A DNA stretch of 64,000 bases from Aselliscus stoliczkanus (Eukaryota; Chordata; Mammalia; Chiroptera; Hipposideridae), in NCBI GenBank assembly GCA_033961575.1, contig CM066728.1, forward strand, positions 107,774,852 to 107,838,851, given 5' to 3'. The notes under the pieces were generated by a model that saw only the letters and a program-made list of their open reading frames with translations, was not told where the DNA came from and ran no database searches. The translations under genes and the position numbers were made by a program. Shown one piece after another: positions 25,966 through 37,234 of the stretch; position 1 is the first letter of the stretch, and every line of letters begins with the position of its first letter.

Positions 25966-26134
25966 GATTGGGTAGATGGACACAGTTTTGTTTGTTGGAA
26001 TCAGTGTCTAATTTAATTGCAGTGCTCATGGCAGTTGGTTCTGAGAAGACCCAGAGGTAATTTGTTTTTCAATAATGGATGAAATAAAACAACACCTCGG
26101 TATTGCCAAGTCCTGCTCTCAATGCCTTAAATAT

Positions 26135-26425
26135 GCACTGTCCAGTCGGGGAGCCACTAGCTGTGTTGGCTATTAGCACTTGAGATACGGCTGGTCCATA
26201 CTGAGATGTGTGCCAGTGTAAAATGCACATTGGATTTCAAGGACCTAGGACATACATGTGAAATGAAGCTATCTGAGTAATTTTTATTTTGATAACATGT
26301 GCAATGATAGCCTGGCTATACTGGGTTAAATCAGCTATACTGCTGAAAATTAATTGTACTGCTTAACATGTTTTAATGTAGCTATTGGAAAATTCAACAT
26401 TACATGTGTAGGTCACATTGTATTT
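26135..26425 (+). repeat. hAT/Charlie-type DNA transposon relic
   Basis: A start 'cactgtccagtcgg' is followed by 'gagccactagctgtgttggc' and 'tattagcacttgagatacgg'. This is the typical opening of the CAGTGCTGTCCAAT-type short hAT elements. The right end is poorly defined. Confidence 0.55.
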
Positions 26426-26429
26426 TTAT

Positions 26430-27968
26430 CATCGCACTTTCCTTGGGACCAGCCAGCATGTCTCTTTTTCAGGTTCTCTCTCTCATGTGTGTGTCTCACC
26501 TTTTTAGTTAAATGATAAATGTCTCCAAGGAAGAGGTCTGTCTAACCTAACCGCATCCTAGCCAGTACCTACAGTGGGTCTTCCATGTATCAGGTACTCA
26601 GAAACAGGAGTTGGCTACATAAATCAATTATTGTGCTCCCCCACTGTTCTGGGGGCGTATCACCTCAATGTTTAAACCTGAAGTTCCTAGAAAAACCTGG
26701 GTCTGTCTTGGAAAACATTCTGTTTCTGATGCATAGACAGAATAAGTACTTTTGCAAAAAGACCACCTTGGGAGTTATTAGAATGTCTCCAAACAAGGAG
26801 ACTTTCTTGCATGGCCCTGGCTGGTCCCCTGAATGCTTGTGTCTTCCCCTGAATCCTGAGGTCTGCAGAGGCTTACATGAGAACCTCTGGTTTTCCAGTA
26901 GCAAGGAGGCAGAGAAGAAACCGAATGTGAGTTGTGCAAAAGAGGTATTAGCTTCAGGAAATGATTTATTTTCTTAAAGCCGAGGTGGTCTGGCAATTCC
27001 TGAATATGTGGCAGAACCAACTGCAGGAACATTTGAAAACCAAGAGCCCTAAGGTTCTAAGAAATTCCTGAAACTCTCTGTGGCAACTGGCTTTATTTGT
27101 ATCTGTCACACTTCTGGTCATCACTGCTTACCCTGCAAGCACATGGCCACTCATGGACTAATCTAAGTGCCTATTGAGTCAAAAATGTTCATTTTATGCT
27201 TTTAGTCGTAGTAACCTCGTTTGTAATTCTAAAGTTATAAATCTAAAGGAAATTACTTTTTAATATCCTCTGGCACAACATTAAGATTTTGCAATTAGAT
27301 TTTATAGCCTACAGTCATATGCTGCAGGTCACAAGGCAAACTCAAGACCCTCTGCACTAGGAGAGTTTCCTGTTGGAGATGAAGAGGATTTCTAAGCCAC
27401 ACAGAGTTTAAAGCAGGGTAGCCCTGGCACCAACTTCACAGCCTGGAGGGCAAACCTGGTCATAATCCAGGAGTTGGAGGGTCTTGCCTAGTTTACACAT
27501 ACATTTACATAATCTCAAATTTTTAAAAACATCTGTCTTATGGATGGATGAGTAGAAATTGCTTCTTGGGTGAGTCATCCAGCATTAAAAACCTGTCACT
27601 GATTAGCTTGGTTCTTATCCTGCGGTTATGAGAAATAATTACTCCAGATGGCTTAATGAAATAGGAGGTTTCCATGATCTTAAAGGTTATAGACAGAAGG
27701 GAAGGCAAGGCCAGCCCACCAGGCGGATTTCAAACCCAGGTTACTCACAACTTTCCAGAAGCTTATTTTGCACCTTGCCAGGTGTGTCTCAGTTAACCCT
27801 TGGATAACAAAATATCTTGGGCCAGAGTAATCTGGACCCCAGCTAAGACTGACATTGAGATTCTGAGATTGAACTAGTATTTCTGGTATGGCCAGAAAAT
27901 CACTGCAGGCAAATGAAAACTTGGAGACACTGGAAATCACAAATCTCACCCTTGGTTCAGACTGGGAA
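26430..27968. other. Unassigned intronic sequence
   Basis: A weak L2-like end may lie near 26520-26600. Otherwise I see nothing I can support. Confidence 0.4.
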
Positions 27969-27970
27969 TA

Positions 27971-28536
27971 CGAGGTCTGACAATTAAGTTCACAAACTTG
28001 ATGCAATGATGTTGCTAACGTTTTTTGGTATCAGAGGGATTATTCTTTATGAATTGGTACCAACTGGACAAATATTTAACCAGTTTTTCTATTTGGAAGT
28101 GGTTAAAAGGCTGCGTGAAAAACTTAGATGACCTGAACTTTCATACAATTCATGACTCTTGCATCATGACAGTGTACCACTCACACTGCACTGTCTGTGA
28201 GAGAGTTTATAGCCAGTAAACAAATAACCATATTGGAACATCCTCCCTACTCACCTGATCTAGCCCCCAATGAGTTCTTTCTTTACCCGAAGATAAAGGA
28301 AACATTGAAAGGAAGATATTTGGATGACATTCAGGACATCAAGGGTAACACTATGAAAACTCTGATGGCCATTCCAGAAAAAGAGTTCCAAAATTGCTCT
28401 GAAGGGTGGACCAGGCACTGGCGTCGGTGCATAGCTTCCCAAAGGGAGTACTTCAAAGGTGACCATAGTGATATGCAGCAATGAGGTATGTAGCACTTTT
28501 CTAGGATGAGTTCGCCAACTTACATGTCTGACCTCG
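27971..28536 (+). mobile_element. Internally deleted mariner (Tc1/mariner, DD34D type) with both terminal inverted repeats
   Basis: The ends are related inverted repeats: 'cgaggtctgacaattaagtt' at the left and, as reverse complement, 'cgaggtcagacatgtaagtt' at the right. The TA target duplication is present on both sides (27969-27970 and 28537-28538). At 566 bp it is far shorter than the ~1.3 kb of a full mariner. The 5' half of the transposase is gone and the remaining frame starts mid-domain. Visible motifs are HHD at 28162-28170 and SPDLAPNE about 30 codons later, in a shifted frame. The third acidic position, Asp in this family, is Glu here (codon at 28272-28274). The coding remnant ends at a stop at 28482-28484. 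The copy is not functional. It closely resembles short mariner copies I remember from bats. Confidence 0.93.
28197..28484 (+). pseudogene. Mariner transposase C-terminal remnant
   Basis: This is the largest open piece (95 codons) of the transposase inside the mariner at 27971-28536. It contains SKQITILEHPPYSPDLAP, the hallmark around the third catalytic residue of mariner DDD transposases, then a Trp/Arg-rich tail (GWTRHWRRCIAS). It lacks the N-terminal DNA-binding helix-turn-helix domain and the first catalytic Asp, and it is frameshifted from the HHD block just upstream. Confidence 0.9.
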
Positions 28537-28539
28537 TAC

Positions 28540-29480
28540 ATGTCAGCTGGTCATAAGATGGTAGTTGATTCCAGTGAAATATTGTTTCCCCAGATTTTTC
28601 TTAAAATTCATGCCTAGAGAAAATACCAAACACATTTATTTAGTTTTGTATTATCCTGCAGGAATCCAGCTTTAAGAAACGATGTTCCAGAAGTCACACA
28701 AACACCCCTTGGTGGAGTGAAGCATGACCCGAGCCTGCCCCGGGCCAGCCTTTATCTAACAGTTGCCTCCTATGCAGCCTTGCTGCTTCTGCCCTCACTG
28801 GAATAGCATATACATTCTTTCCTATAATTTAACTCATCTGTGGCTATGATTTGATGTTTATTTACATTGTGCATATAACTTATACCATGCATTCCAGGCT
28901 GTAAACATAGCTTAAAGTGAGACTTGTGGTTTTCACATTGTGTTTCAGTTAAGTAGACCCAAATTGGAGACGCTTCAAGTAACGTGCACTATCACAGCTT
29001 TTGGGATTCATAGAAACCTAGCAGGCAGGCTGCCCAAGATGAAGCAGTGAACTTTAGAAGAACCCAATTCCAGAGCACGGATATTTTGCCAGACTTGCAG
29101 TTGGTGGGTTTTTTCTACAGAGAATATCTGAAGAATGGATGAAGTGTATTATATGTCATTGCAAAGAAACCATGAAGAGACATGAGGGAACACCTGACTC
29201 ATGGAGCAGATCCACAACTAAAGACAAAAAGGATATGAGAAAGCAGATAGCTTGTTAAAATGTTGTGTTTTATCTCTCATGTTTACAAATAAAAACCTAG
29301 ATGAAGGATGCTCTGTGCTTTCTTGATATGTTGGATCCTCTTTGCTTTTGCATATGTGAATTTCTCTAATTGGTTTTTATTGAATAGTTTTGTTTCATTT
29401 TAAAGAAAAAGTCACATCACTGGAACATTTTGATCATTGCTTGTAGCAAGATTTTGAAACCTCTTTTTCCTTTCTACTGT
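28540..29480. other. Unassigned intronic sequence
   Basis: I see nothing recognisable here. Confidence 0.4.
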
Positions 29481-29485
29481 ATTAT

Positions 29486-29520
29486 ACACACACACACACG
29501 TATATACGTATATAATTTAT
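29486..29520. repeat. CA/TA simple repeat
   Basis: A short (CA)n passes into 'gtatatacgtatataa'. Confidence 0.85.
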
Positions 29521-29689
29521 ATGCATAATATCTCTTCATACACACTTATGTAAATACATGTGTAAAAGCATATGTATACAAATGTGTATATACACATTTT
29601 AAAAAAGGAAAACTGTATTAAAATTGTATGTAATACTCAATATATACCGATAACAAAAGATGAATCCAAGTCATGTTTGACTTTTGCAA

Positions 29690-29808
29690 TTACAAGAGGT
29701 GCTCGAAGTGGTTCCCATCAGCATGTAGACACTTCTGATTATGGCAAACTACTGCTTGAGCAACGTTGACCAGAGTGTCCACTTGTATACAATTTTTTGG
29801 CACCCCAG
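29690..29808 (-). pseudogene. Possible transposase C-terminus (Tc1/mariner-like, tentative)
   Basis: On the minus strand a frame of about 38 codons reads GVPKNCIQVDTLVNVAQAVV..., then GNHFEHLL and a stop at 29690-29692. A short basic or His-rich ending of the form '...HFEHLL stop' resembles C-termini of some eukaryotic DDE transposases. No terminal repeats are visible because both sides run into AT/CA-rich low-complexity DNA. It could also be chance. Confidence 0.35.
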
Positions 29809-29861
29809 GTACGTATGAATAAACATATTGATGCCTGTATTTAAACATAACAATGTATAAC

Positions 29862-30005
29862 TATTTTATACACACACACACAAACCTGTATCTAGATATA
29901 TGTTCTCATATGCTTCTATATATCTATTTGTATGTCTGTGCATGCATTTATGTGTGAATAAACATATGTATACATACATACACATGCATATACACACATA
30001 TATGA
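29862..30005. repeat. TA/CA/TG low-complexity tract
   Basis: Mixed 'cacaca', 'tatata' and 'acatacat' units, largely alternating purine-pyrimidine. It is a decayed microsatellite. Confidence 0.8.
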
Positions 30006-30159
30006 ATGTATTATACCTAAATCTTGGTATAGGCATGTTAGTCCCTTAAAATACCACAATTTAGAAAGCCATATGTGCTCAGGTGAGCCTGGCAGAGACC
30101 ACCCCATGGCATTGCCACTTGGAAGATCTAGCGTTGTGATGGGGAAGGAACCTGATTGC

Positions 30160-30275
30160 TAAAGAAGTCACGGGACTCAGGACTTTCCACCTTCCCACTC
30201 ATTGGTGTGTGACTTTGGGAGGTCATGTGACTTCTCTGCCCCTTGCTTTATCAACTATAAAATCGGCAGGGTTGA
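30160..30275 (+). repeat. MIR SINE
   Basis: 'gtgtgtgactttgggaggtc' then 'cttctctgccccttgcttta' and 'tataaaatcggcagg' follow the sense MIR order. Confidence 0.65.
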
Positions 30276-30299
30276 TTGCCTGATAGCCAGTGCTGTAAC

Positions 30300-31850
30300 T
30301 GCCTTGATTCTATCAAATCCTAGGTAGGATTTAGAGTGAAAATAACTGAGACCTATACATTTGGAGAAACAAAATTAGCCTGATATTTTTCAACCCTTCT
30401 CCAAAGCTAACGTAAGGCAGAGTGTATTTGCCTGTTTCTAACTGAATTGTTGTGACCAGGACCTGTCTTGGAGAAAAACGTTGGAGATAAATTTTCCACT
30501 GTTTTGATCTTCTTATTGATCAAAGGATCAAGGATGCCTTGTTGCCTGTGGTGGACCCTGGTTTCTTTCGGCTTTTCTGTGGGACCTTCCTTTTCTCTAG
30601 GCTGCCCATCTGGGCTGGCCATGTGCATCACCCACCTGAAAATTACCTCTGAATCCATTTTTTTCCAATTTTGCTCTCTTTTGGTGGGTGGCAACTACTG
30701 TTTCCCATAAATTAATCCATGCTGATGTTACTATGTGCTAAGGATTAATGTACATTATATGTTCCTTGGAAAATTGATTTTAAATTTAGACCTCATGGGA
30801 GTATTTCCTTCATCCTAGCCTGGCGTTAAATACCAACTTACCCTCTTACCACTTATGTTACATTTGGAAAGAAGTTTAACTTGTCAAAATCTCAGGGTTT
30901 TTAACTTTTATTTTTTTATTTCTACAGCAAACATAGATCTAGCTACACAGGATTATGAACATTAATTGAAATAAATTGTTAACGTGTAAAAATATCTAAC
31001 GTAATTCCTAAAACTAAATAAACACTGAAAATATAGGCAGTAACCACAGTGTAAATAAGAGACATCAGTTATTTGGATAGATCTTTTTTCCACAAGCATA
31101 AATTTCCTCCCTAATGAAGTGTTTTGTCTTGGCTCAACAAACACTTGAGGCTTTGGGACTGTCCATGTAAGCAACGTCCAAACCTGTAGAGATTTTTATA
31201 AGAGTTTGTTGGAGCCAAACGGACGATAATTGCCAGGAAGCAAGATCTCAAATACTCCAAGAATGACAGTTTTGCGGGCTTCTTTTATGCATTTGAAATT
31301 AAGGAGGGAATTTAAGGAAGATGTCATGGAGGTGGGAGAAGGCAAAGTGGGAATTGGATTAGAGGAGGGTTAACAAGATTCTGTGTTCTCTTGGGGGTGG
31401 TTATGCTTATTTCAAAGGTGTGTGAACTTAGATGCAAAAGACAATGGGCAGGGCTTCTTAAGGCAAAGATAAAACTTTCACTAAAGAAGTATCAGCCTGG
31501 GGCACAACCACCCACCATCCTCCCCAGTCAGGAGTTTATGACCAGATCACCTTGTGAGGGGACTTTTTGTAGAACCCCCTTTTTTCTCCACAGGACTTGA
31601 ATCTATTATTATCACTTACAGAATTTCAGACAGGGCTCAAGTAGTTGAAAGCCTGAGGTATCTTATTTTTCGGGAGGTGAAACATGACACGGGGGTGCTG
31701 TTGACCTATTGTCTAAGGTTCCCTTGACTTGCTCTGAGTGACTGTTGGAGGAAGAGGCCTGGAAAGGCAGATGGAAATGGAAAAAGAAGGAAAAATGGCA
31801 GCAGTCAAGAAACAGGCCAGTAAATCAGCACAGTCCTGCCATACTATTCT
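30300..31850. other. Unassigned intronic sequence
   Basis: About 31200-31600 looks like an old LTR or repeat block, but I cannot name it or find its ends. The rest shows nothing. Confidence 0.35.
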
Positions 31851-31869
31851 TCTTCTTACGGCTTTTTAA

Positions 31870-31990
31870 CCCAAACTTTTTTTTTTTTAATTTTTTTTGA
31901 GGGCAGTGTCACTGGCCCTCATATGTGGGACCGAACCGGGGCCGCTGGCTTCCCAAGCCAGTGCTTAACCATCGCGCCCCTCGGCCGGCC
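31870..31990 (-). mobile_element. tRNA-derived SINE, copy 2
   Basis: A full-length minus-strand copy with the head 'gggccggccgaggggcg', a 'gctggcttgggaagccag' stem, a B-box-like 'ggttcggtccc', 'gagggccagtgacactgccc' and an A-rich tail. The 18-bp duplications starting 'cttcttacggctttt' at 31852-31869 and 31991-32008 are perfect, so the insertion is relatively young. Confidence 0.95.
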
Positions 31991-32009
31991 CTTCTTACGG
32001 CTTTTTAAA

Positions 32010-32795
32010 ATTCTACTCGTTTGTTTTCCAATCATATTTTTAACTCAGAGTGCATTGGCCGAATGGTTTATGTAATGCAATGAAGCCGAAAATGAAGTCT
32101 GAAGCAAGGAGATTGAAAGAGCCATAGGTATCTTTGAGGGGACGATTCCTTTCACAACGTGGGGAAGGACAGCCGAGAATTCCCAGAATGCCCAGCCAGG
32201 CTTCTCCCTGCCCGACCGTGCTCTGCCAACAGAGGTGCCCTTCCCGGCGAGGTGACAGCCCAGCTCATGGACTTTTAAGAGAAGTGTCCTGTCCCTGTCT
32301 CATGGCTTAGGCTGCTTAGAAATCCAGCCATTGCTCTCTGTTTGTATCAGCTCCGCCTTCTCATTCCAGAGTGTTCTTCACTCCAATAAAGCAGGTCTGT
32401 GACGGTATTGACATTTTCTCCCCGCTAGCTTCCTTACATAAAGACCCTTGGATCATAAAACCTAACTAGTGAAAATGGTAAATGCTTTTTCCTGTAGATC
32501 TTAACTGGCTTACTGTAGATCATGGTTATTTATAATAACAACAGTAAAACCAATAAATGTTGTATTTATAGGTTGACATAGTAACTGGCTTTGGGAGACC
32601 CAGCCTTCTGCTCTTGTATTTTATGGTTCTTTAGCCTGTAGTTTGAAACTGAGTGGCTGGCAATTTTTACTTAACAGTATATATCAAAGAGAATAAACTC
32701 ACTTTTAGAATGAAGAGGTCGTAGATTTTTCTTTCTTCCTGTTACTTTCAAAATGTGTCATGTAGGAAGGTACATTTTTGACTGACTGCTGTTTA
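32010..32795. other. Unassigned intronic sequence
   Basis: I see nothing recognisable here. Confidence 0.4.
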
Positions 32796-32797
32796 AG

Positions 32798-32975
32798 AGG
32801 GTAGTATAGTGGATAAAAACACCAACTCCAAAATTAGGAACGGATTTTATGAGCCGTTGACTTCGGCAAGACTTGGTTTCCTCACCTGTAGCAAGGCGGG
32901 TGTGAGAAATACAGGCGTTAATATGTGTAAAGTACATAGAATGGCATCTGACAGACGGCATATACTGTTTAAATG
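32798..32975 (+). repeat. MIR SINE
   Basis: 'agtatagtggataaaaacac', 'acttggtttcctcacctgta' and 'gttaatatgtgtaaagtaca' follow MIR from head to tail in sense orientation. Confidence 0.7.
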
Positions 32976-32999
32976 TTATACCTGTTTTTGTTAGCTGCC

Positions 33000-35900
33000 T
33001 TACCAATAATTATGTTATTATCATTATTATTTCCATGTGCAATGTTGGATGTAGATGGAACCAAAATATAATGGTATGAGAATTGGAAAGAGTGAGCCTT
33101 GACTTGCACTTATATTTCTGTGGATTTATATTGCTACCTGTGCTCTAGTGCCATTCCATTCACCTTTACCCACCATCCCCGGCTACTCCCAGTTCAACCT
33201 GTTGCTCAGCTTATGATATGTGCTTCAAATTCCCCAAAGAAGTTTCACCACCCCACTTTCTCAGCTCCTTCATTGACTGAAGTTTGACAGAATAAACTCA
33301 GGCTATTCAGAGCCACCCTTATTCTGCCTGGGAGGTTTCACTGCTCATCATATGCCCACAAGTCATCTTGGTCTCCGGCAGCTAGTGCCGCAGTCTTCAG
33401 CCCATGGAGAAGCCATCAATCTGGGTTTGGGAAGACAGGTCTCAGACAAGGGCGATTCTTCATCAGCAGAAGCCTCTCTGATCCTTGCTTATCAGGCTTT
33501 GAAGGTTTTCTTGGCTTACAGCCATCATTACCTGGGATATCTTTAGAGTGTTTGCTTTTTTTTTTTTTTTTTTTGTAGTAACTTTGACTCTTTTTCTTTT
33601 TTTTGGGGGGGTGGGGGTGGGGGAGACGAACTTCAGTCTGTTAAGCTAGTCTCTAGTTTATATGCGAATATTTGGACCAAAGTAATTAATACTGAAATTG
33701 TTTCTTGAACCTCTATATTGGGTTCTTTTTAAAATCGAATCAGTGCACTTTTGGAAGACTATTTACAAAACAATCATGGGTGCTTTTGCAGTAATAAGAG
33801 AAGGCAAATGTGAATCATGGCAGTTAATTTTGCAATAGAAAATCATTGCCAGAGGCCATATTTCAACAATCAGGTTTGTGCAATAAATGGGTTAGCTAGG
33901 ATGATTAGTATTAAATATTTAAAAATTGCTGTAAAATGTTCAGTTCAAATGTACAGGTTTTATGTTACTGCTTAACTTCCAAACAAATGGCCATATTGGC
34001 TGCCATATTTAAGTTCCATTTCATCATCTGGTTCTTTCAGCAAGAACAGAAGAGAAGAGTAGGAGGAAAAGATGAACCCATTATTTGGGAGAGAAGAACA
34101 TGTATTAGGAATGTCAATTTTATTGAAAAATGTATCTCTGGAAAACATCATTTCTGTATGCCCTCCCCTGATTGCCTTACTCTTCCTGACCTTTCTTTGG
34201 CCTCTGGTGAGCTTGTTGCCATCAGCCCTGGGACTCTCTCTTCTCCTAACTCTATACTCTCCTAGCTCCTCTTATGAATCTGTAGCAGTTCATTTTCTGA
34301 TTCCTTAGAAAGCAGCTCCGTAAGTTCTTCACGCTGCTACTGAACTTTGTTCTTGTGGCAAATTCTACTGATAGATTTTCTGATGTTAAGCTTGTTGAAC
34401 TATCCTTGTGTTTCTGTCCTTAGGAGTATTTTCAGCCATGTTCTTAAATGAGGTGGCCTGTGATTTTTCTTTCTCATAATGTCCTTGTCTGGCCTCAGTA
34501 TCAAGATTATCAGGATCATAATAGTCTCAAAACTGCAGAGAGAAGAGGAGCTTTAGCTCTTTGTCTAATGTCTGATGTAATTTGTGTAAAATTGGGATTT
34601 CATGTTTCTTAAGGAGTTGATAAAATTTACATGTAAAACTGAGCCTATAGCCCTTTATGACATATCATGCTTGGGAGGTCATTGCATATGTTGTTTGGGT
34701 GTTTGAAACTGTAAATACAAAAGGGCACAAAGAAACTATATTTTTAGAATTGTTTTTTTAACAAGGGGAGCATGCATGTTCTTACAGGTGGGGGAAAGAG
34801 AATTTATAACATCAGGGGTATTGGAGGGAAAAAAAGGTAATTTAGGGAAGGGATTAAAGACAAGGGAAGAGATTGGATTGAAGCCAAGTAGGAGGGACTG
34901 GTCATAGAAAAGAGGCCAGAGCACCATGATTACAGTTTTGGGGGAAACTTGAGAGGATCTGTATTGCTGTGGGCATATTTTCAGTTAGAGATAGGGTTTG
35001 GTGCTGGAGCTTTCTGCCAAGGCCCTCCTGGTACCCAGTAAGATAGAAAGCTCAGGGATGCACAGACCTTTTGGGTGAATGCACAGGTCAATCAAAACGG
35101 GAATAGGCAGATTATCCAACTGTGATCTAGCGTTAACCACAAAAATACAGTTGTTTCCTTATAACAAAAATACAGTTTCAATGGGGAAATGCATTATAAA
35201 TTTAAATAAGGAAAATTGCATAATATTCATAGAACTGTATGCTGTTAACTCATCCCCCCCCACCTGTCTCCTTTTATTACCTGAAGGTGTGACCACTTTC
35301 CCAAGCTCAGTGCAGGGTAGCTCTTCATCTGGTCCCTGTTTGTCACTCTCTTCCAATTCCTCTAACTGAAAAGAAAGGTAAATGCATGAGGCGCAAGTTT
35401 CACCTAAGTCCCCAATCATCTTTCCATGTATGATACTTCCTGTAACTAGAAACTCCTGTACACACCTGTGTTTGTAAATACCATGTTAAAGAAGATATGA
35501 GTGCCAGTCCCTTAACTGATTTATAAACTCCTGGAAGAACCATTTATTAATAACTTTTTATAGTTCCAGTGCCTGTACATACTTTGCTATAAGTATTTTG
35601 TTTCAATTGACTTGTCTATAACATGAAGAAATTTATATAAAACACTAAAGATCTCATAATATTAAAACTGGAAAAACCAAACAGCAGTCTCTATATAACT
35701 CAATGTGGCCTTCTGTAAGCAGAATAGAACTTTCAGTATATGTCATTCCCTCCTGCCCCATAACTATAAGTAGAGAAATGCCATATTTATTATACACAAT
35801 GCTATTGCTGAAAAGAATCCATCTCATTCGCATCAACAAGGCATTTCTACAGGACATGTTATGAGACATGGGTGTATTTCCACATTAGACCTGTTTGGAA

Positions 35901-36040
35901 CATCTGCTTTTGTGGAAAGAGTTAGTCCTATGCTGCACTTTTTTTTCCTGGAACCAATAACTTTGTTGATTTGACAGTTGTCATGTGCCTGTTTAGTCAG
36001 TGTGCTGTCACTCAAAATGCTAAATCCAAGGGAAAAGGCA
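33000..36040. other. Unassigned intronic sequence
   Basis: Apart from the poly(T)/G-run cluster near 33.6 kb, I recognise nothing. Several 60-109 codon frames lack any family resemblance. Confidence 0.4.
33555..33623. repeat. Poly(T) tracts followed by a G-run cluster
   Basis: Two T-runs precede 'gggggggtgggggtggggg' at 33605-33623. That pattern fits the usual G-quadruplex rule (four runs of at least three G with single-base loops) on the + strand. Confidence 0.8.
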
Positions 36041-36043
36041 ATC

Positions 36044-36084
36044 AGATAACAAGGTTAGTTATCAGGGCTAATGATAAGGTGTGG
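36044..36084. promoter_or_regulatory. Candidate GATA-motif cluster with a CACC-type box
   Basis: Within about 40 bp there are 'agataa', 'ttatca' (the reverse of 'tgataa') and 'tgataa', followed directly by 'ggtgtgg', the reverse of a CCACACC box. It sits about 0.7 kb before the exon at 36802. Motif clusters this small also arise by chance, and nothing else shows function. Confidence 0.2.
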
Positions 36085-36801
36085 CACAATGGCAGGGGGT
36101 GTCCCTGATTATTTTTTCAAGGAAAGTTGCAAACATGGCCCATGAAGCAGCACTCCAGGCTGGAGGCTGTTTAATAGGATTTAGTAGTGCTTGTGAAAAC
36201 CTGTCTCTAAAGAGCGGCTGTTCCCTGATTTCCCTTAGGGGGGGAAAAAAAATGAGGCCTCAAAGTAACGGTGGATTTCTCATCTAGAAAGGACTGATGT
36301 GTTTAACAAGTCTAATCCTGGGGCCAAAATAGAAACCCAAAGGATGGGGACGTGAAACGTCCACTTGGAAAGAAGGCAGATGGTGCAATTGTGTTTGTCC
36401 TTGTTCCTGAGGAGGACTGTTGTGACTTCCCGTCTTTGTCTCTTCCCAGTCAACTTGTGTGGGAAATGGTCTTGTGTGCATCTGGTGGTCCTTGGACGAG
36501 CCTTGTGAATACTGTGTTATTTTGTGCCCAGTCCAGAACCGACAAGAAAATGCACATCTGGCTTGTACATCACAACCGCGCATGGACCCCTTGCTTGCTC
36601 TTTGCTGGGAGGCTGTGCTCCGTGCATTACACATTCTCAGTGTGGAGTATGTGACATCCTGATGGAAACCTCCAGCGGCCTCTCAAAGATCACATCAGGG
36701 GACCTCTAAGTCCTCTCTGAAATGTAATGTGTGCTACCTGAAGTCCCCAGAGGAAAAGTCATTCATTTTTATCTTTTTATGTATTTATTTTTCCTATTTA
36801 G

Positions 36802-36901
36802 AAATTGGCCCCTGGTTACGCGAGTTCAGAGCGAAGAATGCTGTGGATTTCTCGCAGTTAACATTTGACCCAGGACAGAAAGAACTTGTTGTAGGAGCAA
36901 G
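36802..36901 (+). CDS. SEMA5A: SEMA5A internal coding exon (start of the Sema domain region)
   Basis: This is a 100-bp internal exon. It is preceded by a T-rich tract ending in 'cctatttag' and followed by the donor 'caag|gtgagag'. Two bases complete a split Glu codon (phase 1 entry). The frame then reads IGPWLREF..., NAVDFSQLTFDPGQ, ELVVGA and ends with the first two bases of an Arg codon (phase 2 exit). This matches my memory of semaphorin-5A at about residues 42-75, just after the signal peptide and at the start of the Sema beta-propeller. Semaphorin-5A is a single-pass membrane axon-guidance protein with an extracellular Sema domain, a PSI module and seven thrombospondin type-1 repeats, and it signals through plexins. 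The paralogue SEMA5B, as I remember it, differs at several of these positions (Trp-Pro-Trp instead of Gly-Pro-Trp, Glu-Gly instead of Lys-Asn), so SEMA5A is preferred. There is no stop or frameshift. The exon length is not a multiple of three, so skipping it would shift the frame. Confidence 0.93.
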
Positions 36902-37074
36902 GTGAGAGATCTTATGTTTTGCCACTGCAGATTTGCGCGGCCTTCATTGTACATCTTTGCAGTCACACCTGAGCTGCTCTGCATGAGCTGACGAGTGCTG
37001 AGTAACATTTCTTCCAAGAATGAAATACAATATGAGTGTCATAAAGTATACTACAAATGGTAGGATGACTACTA

Positions 37075-37230
37075 TAAAAGCAAGCATTTATCGGGCCCTT
37101 CCCATGTGCCAGGCACTGTTCTAATATGTGTTCATTCACTTTTTCCTCCCATGGAACCTGAGAGGTAGGTGTCGTCAACATCCCTGTTTTAGACAAAAGG
37201 AAATTGAGGCAGGAAGTGGATAAACACGTT
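37075..37230 (-). repeat. MIR SINE
   Basis: 'catttatcgggcccttccca', 'tgtgccaggcactgttctaa', 'gagaggtaggtgtcgtcaac' and 'aaaaggaaattgaggcagga' form a clear antisense MIR. Confidence 0.85.
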
Positions 37231-37234
37231 GGGC

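Larger units (their letters stand above)
1..36801 (+). other. SEMA5A: SEMA5A upstream intron (partial)
   Basis: This is sequence 5' of the phase-1 acceptor at 36800-36801. It contains no recognisable SEMA5A start-codon or signal-peptide exon, so that exon is inferred to lie left of the window. The interval holds only repeats and unassigned intronic DNA. Scattered open frames here show no splice context or protein family that I recognise. Confidence 0.75.
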
